A stretch of 40,731 bases of DNA from an uncultured Chitinophagales bacterium (GTDB lineage Bacteria > Bacteroidota > Bacteroidia > Chitinophagales > UBA2359): NCBI GenBank assembly GCA_937927195.1, contig CALBCY010000085.1, forward strand, positions 1 to 40,731, read 5' to 3'. The notes under the pieces are model-generated. The model searched no databases. It had not been told where the DNA came from and worked only from the letters and a program-made list of their open reading frames with translations. Below are positions 32,101 to 38,100 of this stretch, one piece after another; the first letter of the stretch is position 1; each line of letters begins with the position of its first letter. The position numbers and the translations under genes are program-made.

Positions 32101-35100
32101 AAATCTCATGGGAATTGGTCAATGACAATACTGGTGAAGTTGAATATCAGTCTCCAGGTTTCTACCTTGACAATTTTGAGGTTTATCAAGTTTTTGATGA
32201 TCTTGATTTGAATGATACTTATACTTTTGAAATGGCAGATGCACAAGGCAATGGATGGGATGCAAATGGCCCAATCACCATTTCTTGTCCTTCCGACGGA
32301 TCAATTGTTGAACAATTTAATTTCGACTTCGGATCAACGGACTCAGAAGCACTTGGCTCGCCTTGCGACCAGTTGTTGCAATTGGCTTCGGATGTTTATC
32401 CAGCTACTGGAACAGCAACTGCTGTTGTTGGACCCTATTCTGATTCAACTTATATCGTTACCATTCAGCATGTTTTTGATCCTGAATGTTTCCAAGAAAT
32501 TATCGGAACAGAAACTTGTGTTGATGGTGTTGATCCAACAGTTTGTAATTTGACTGTGCAGTCTGAAATTGCCTGCATCAATGAAGACTTCTTCCAAGTT
32601 GAAATTGTTATCACAGGAACAGGAACCTATACGGTCGATGATGGATTCAATCCTCCTTTGATTAATCAATTGGCTGGTGAGTCTATTGTGACTGGTTTAA
32701 TTCCAGAGGGACCCTATACAATTACGATTGTCAAATCCACTGATCCTACCTGCTTCGAAACCATAGAAGGTTCGAACTTCTGTGTAGATGATCCACTTTG
32801 TGATTTAGACATCATGGTTGAAACAGAATGTATTGGGACAGATTCTTACAATTTGATTCTGACCATTGAAGGTTCGAATGAATATTCTATAGAATACAAT
32901 GAGGAGCTTATGACGAATGTTATAGCAGGCTCATTTACTTTAGGTCCTATTCCAAATGGGCCATACATTTTGACTGTGACGGATCTTTTGGCAGATAATT
33001 GTGTTCAAGCAGAAGGAGCCAATGAAGATTGTTCTCCTCAGCCATGTACATTGAATGCGGAATCCGAATTTATTTGTATTGATGAAACATCTTTTGAAAT
33101 CGTATTGGATATTTCAGGACCAAACACCTATACAATCATTGATGGTGTCAATGATTCTATATTGAATGTTGCTGCTGGTGAAATTACCATTGGGCCATTT
33201 GAGGAAGGGGCATATTCCATTCAAATAATCGATGAAGTATTCCCTGATTGTTCAAGTAGCTTAGAAGGATTCCAAGATTGTCCGACTATTGATAATTGTG
33301 ATTTGAATATCAGTCAAAACATAGAATGTATCGATGAAGGAAATTATACAGTTACCATTCAAATTTCAGGCTCAAATACCTATACCATCAATGATGGTAT
33401 ATTGGTTACAGCAGGTCAACCTGCAGGCGAATATGTCTTAGGACCATTCCCGAATGGAGCATTTGAAATTACTGTTACAGATGAAACGCAAGAAGATTGT
33501 GAAGATGTCTTAATAGGTGTTAGAACTTGTGGTCCCGACGAAGAATGTGATGCAACCTTTACCGCCGTTCCAACTTGTGTAGAAGGAACAGAAACTTTTG
33601 TTGTAGATGTGAATATTATAGGTACTGGAACATTCAGCATTACATCCGAATTGGGTGTTGAAGATGGATTGATGGAAGGTGACTACACAATAGGACCTTT
33701 CGATTCTAATTATGCAATTGAAGTAAGCAGTGAAATTTTTGACGATTGTGATCAAAACTTCATTGGTGGATTTAACTGCATCATTGATGATACTACAGAT
33801 GTTGGAACGCCATGTGAATTTGAGGCAGCTATAGAAACCAATTGTATTTCAGACATGGAGTTTGAATTGATTGTTACAGTAGAAGGTTCTGGTACATATA
33901 CAGGCGTATTAGGAATGTTTGTTGATTTTGATTTCATTCCAGTAGACTTTATAAGCATTGAAAACGGTGTCAATACATTTGGCCCTTATGAAAATGACCA
34001 ATACGCAATTGTAATCGTTCCTGAAGGGGAAGATCCTATTGATCCGGAATCGGGTTGTTCGTTCATTCAAGCTTTCCAAGCTGATTGTTCTGGGGATTGT
34101 GAGTTGAGTATTTCAGGAGACTTTGAATGTTTGGCCGGCAATGTATTGCAAGTGACGGTTACTATTGAAGGGGAGGGCGTTTATACGATGTTGACCCTTG
34201 ATGAAGAAGGAGATCCTGCGACTTTCCAGGAAGGTCTTACAGCAGGAGATCATGTTGTTACATTTAATAATCCATTTGGTGAGTTTGCTTACAATGTAAT
34301 TGTATTCGATGAAGCCAATCCAATTACGGATCCTGATGACTTCCCATGGGAAGAAGGCTGCTGGCAATTGTTGACTGGAACTTATGTTTGTGAAGGTGAT
34401 CCGATTGAATGTGATTTATTGGCTGAAGTTTCTGTCAATTGTAATGCAGATGGTGGAATTGACCTTATACTTGAATTGGAAGGAGCAGGTATCTTTGATG
34501 CCTACATAGGAAACTTTGTAGACGGAGAATTTAATCCAATCTTTGTTGAACAAGTATCGGACGGAGTCAACATTTTGAGTGTAGAGGAATCAGGTACCTA
34601 TGCAGTTATTATCGTTCCAACTGGAGAAGATCCAGAAGATCCAGCATCCGGTTGTTCATTCATCCAGGCATTCCAAGCCAGTTGTGATTGCGATCTAAAC
34701 TTGACCGCAGACTTTGATTGCAATGGTACAGATTTAAATATTACTGTTGATGTAGATGGACCAAATACTTATACAATAATACGTTTGGATGAGGAAGGAG
34801 ATATTGAAACGCTAGGAACTGGAATTTCTGCGGGTGAATTTGAAGTTTCTTATTCTAATCCAAGTGGTGATTATGTATATGACATCGTTGTTTACGATGA
34901 AACCAATCCAATTGATCCAGAGGCAGATTTCCCTTGGGAAGTCGGTTGCTGGCAATATTTGACAGGTATCTTCACTTGTGATGATGGTGGTTCTGGTCCT
35001 TGTGAACTTGGCGGAGAGGCCTTTGTTAATTGCACTCCTGATGGAGGAGAAGTAGGAGCTAATATAACTGGAGAAGGATCGTACGATATCTATTTCGGAT

Positions 35101-38100
35101 TCTTTGATGACGGCAATTTTGAGGTTATAGAAATCGTAACTGGTGGACCGGGTGAATACAACTTCGGGCCTCAAGTGGATGGAAACTATGCAATCCTTGC
35201 AACATTGGAAGGAGAGGATCTCGATAATACAGATTGTATTTTTGCTCAGGTTGTCCCAGTTAATTGTGACAATCCAGATGAATGTGATTTGACAATAGCT
35301 GCCGTTACCAATTGTGTTTCTGAAGAGGAGTATATCCTTGAAATTACAATCGAAGGAACAGGTACTTATACCATTGTTTCTTCAGATTTCACGGATAACT
35401 TTATTTTAGAAGAAGGTGCAACCGCTGGAACATATACATTCGAAGGTCCATTGGTGGATGAATACAATATAACTTACAACATTGTTGTATGGGATGAAAA
35501 CAATCCTCCATCTTCAACAGACCAAGACGATTTCCCATGGGATGATGGTTGCTGGCAGAGTGTAATCGGTGGTCCTGATTGTAGCGATGTTAATCCAGTT
35601 TGTGATCTAAATGCAAGTGTGGCAACACAATGTTTGGGAACTGATTCTTATCAAGTAATTCTTACAGTTGAAGGAACAGGACTTTATGGAGTTGTCGGAA
35701 CTTTCGAATTGGACAATATTGGTCAAGGAGAATATGTATTGGGTACCTTGGACAACAACGTTGATTATTCCATTGAAATCTTTGATGTGAACATTGACAA
35801 TTGCTTCCAGGTATTTGAAGATTCAGAAGATTGCAGCAATGGATTGCCTTGTGATGTTAATTTAAACATTGTAGAAGAATGTGGACCAGATGCAGAATCG
35901 ATCATATTAACGCTTTCATTGACAGGTTCAAGTGTCTATACCATTTCTGATGGCATGGGCAACGAATTGACTGGTCAGACAGAAGGCACCATAAGCTTCG
36001 GTCCTATTCCAGATGGCGATTACATTATAACAGTAACTGACGAGTTCAACGAAGATTGCTTCTTAATCCAAGATGGACGTTTATCTTGTACGACTCCTGT
36101 TTGTGATTTAGCAATCATTCCAGTAAGAGAATGCTTGGAAGATGGTACTTACATTATAACAGTAGAAATAACTGGTTCTGGAACTTATACAGTATTTGAT
36201 GGATTTGATAGTATTGAAGGTTTGGAGAATACAACTGTAGAGTTAGGACCATTTACAAATGACTTCTATTCAATAACAGTATCAGACGAAAGCAATCCTA
36301 ATTGCTTCCAGACATATGCAGGTATTGAAGATTGCTCAGGAGAATGTTTCATTCAAGCAAGTGCTGCGGCTATTTGTACGACCAATGACGACTTTATTAT
36401 AGAGCTTAGTTTGGACGGTCCAAATACCTACACCATTATTTATGGAGACATTGATCCTTTGGTTGGGGTTGAATCTGGTATTGAAACCTTAGGGCCATTC
36501 CCTGAAGGCAATTACAACATTACGATCTTGGATGAAACCAATCCTAATTGTTTCCAAACAATTTCTGGAAACAAGGTTTGTGAAGACATTCTGGTATGTG
36601 ATTTAGAATTGGATGCCAGCCCAACTTGTTTGGAAGAAGATCCAGATAACTTCTATGTTGAGGTTGAAATTTCTGGTACGAGTATTTATACTTTGGAAGA
36701 TGGTGTCAACGAACCTTTGACAGGTTTGACGGCTCAAACAATTAACCTTGGACCTTATCCTAATGGTTCTGTTGAAATAATAGTTACAGATGAAGCTTTC
36801 CCTGCTTGCTTCCAGTCTTATATTGGAAACCAGGATTGTGGATCAGATATCCCATGTAACCTTGAAACTGAACCAACTATTATCTGTACAAGTATTAATG
36901 AATTCATCATTAACATGGTGTTTAGTGGAACTGGAACTTATACAATATCAGATGGTGTCAATGAACCTTTAACAGGATTGACCAGTGGTGAAATTGAATT
37001 GGGACCATATCCTGAAGGGGCTTATGAAATTGTAATCACAAGTGAAGTCATCAACAATTGTGTTCAAACCATTTCTGGTATCCAGGATTGTCCTGATGAA
37101 CCAGAATGTGATTTAGATTTTGATGTGTTCACTTCCTGTATTGGAACTCAATTTATTGCTGCAGTAGATCTTTCTGGAACTGGAACATTCACGATCATCG
37201 ATGGTGTCAATCCACCAATGACGGGTGTATCAGCAGGACTGATTAACTTGGGCCCTTACAACAGTGGTCTTTACAATATTAGCATTAGTAGTGAATTAGT
37301 TGACGGCTGCTTCCTAAGCAAATCTGGAAATCAAGAATGCTTTGACGATGGTTGCGATTTAAGTCTCAATAACTTTAATACAGCTTGCGTCAATGATTTC
37401 GAATTCATTGCTGAATTCTCAATTGAAGGGCCAGGAACTTTCACATTTGATGATGGTGTCAATGAACCAGTAACAGGTTTAACAGAAGGCCTATACACAT
37501 CAGATCCAATTCCTGCAGGAATTTACAGCATCGTAGTTACAAGTGAACAAGATTTGGAATGCAATAGAATTATTTCAGGATTCAAAATTTGTCCTGACGA
37601 TCAAGAACTTTGTACACTTGAAGTTGAAGCGGCTGAAGAATGCGATGGCATTGATCAATATTATGTGAACGTGTTAGTTACAGGTCTGGTTAGTGAACCA
37701 TATACTGTAGATGATGGAATAAATGCTCCTGTCACAGGAATAGAATCTGGCGATTTGGTTCAAATGGGACCTTATCCGAATACCGCTTATTCAATTGTAG
37801 TTACCAGTGAATCTGCTGAAAATTGCTTCCAATCGGTTTCTGGAATTAGAGACTGCTCTTCAGAACCAGTTTGTGATTTGGCCATTGAAGACGACGGAGT
37901 CGATTGCTTGGATACCGGAGCTTTCTTATTGACATTAAATATTGCAGGAACAAGTACTTATACAATAACCAACAACCTAGAAGATACAGATCCTATAACG
38001 GGTGTATTGGCTGGCGAATTGATATTGGAAAGTTCGAATTTGGCAACAGCCTATTCTTACACTGTTTTGGATGAAAGCAATGACAATTGTAGCTTGACCA

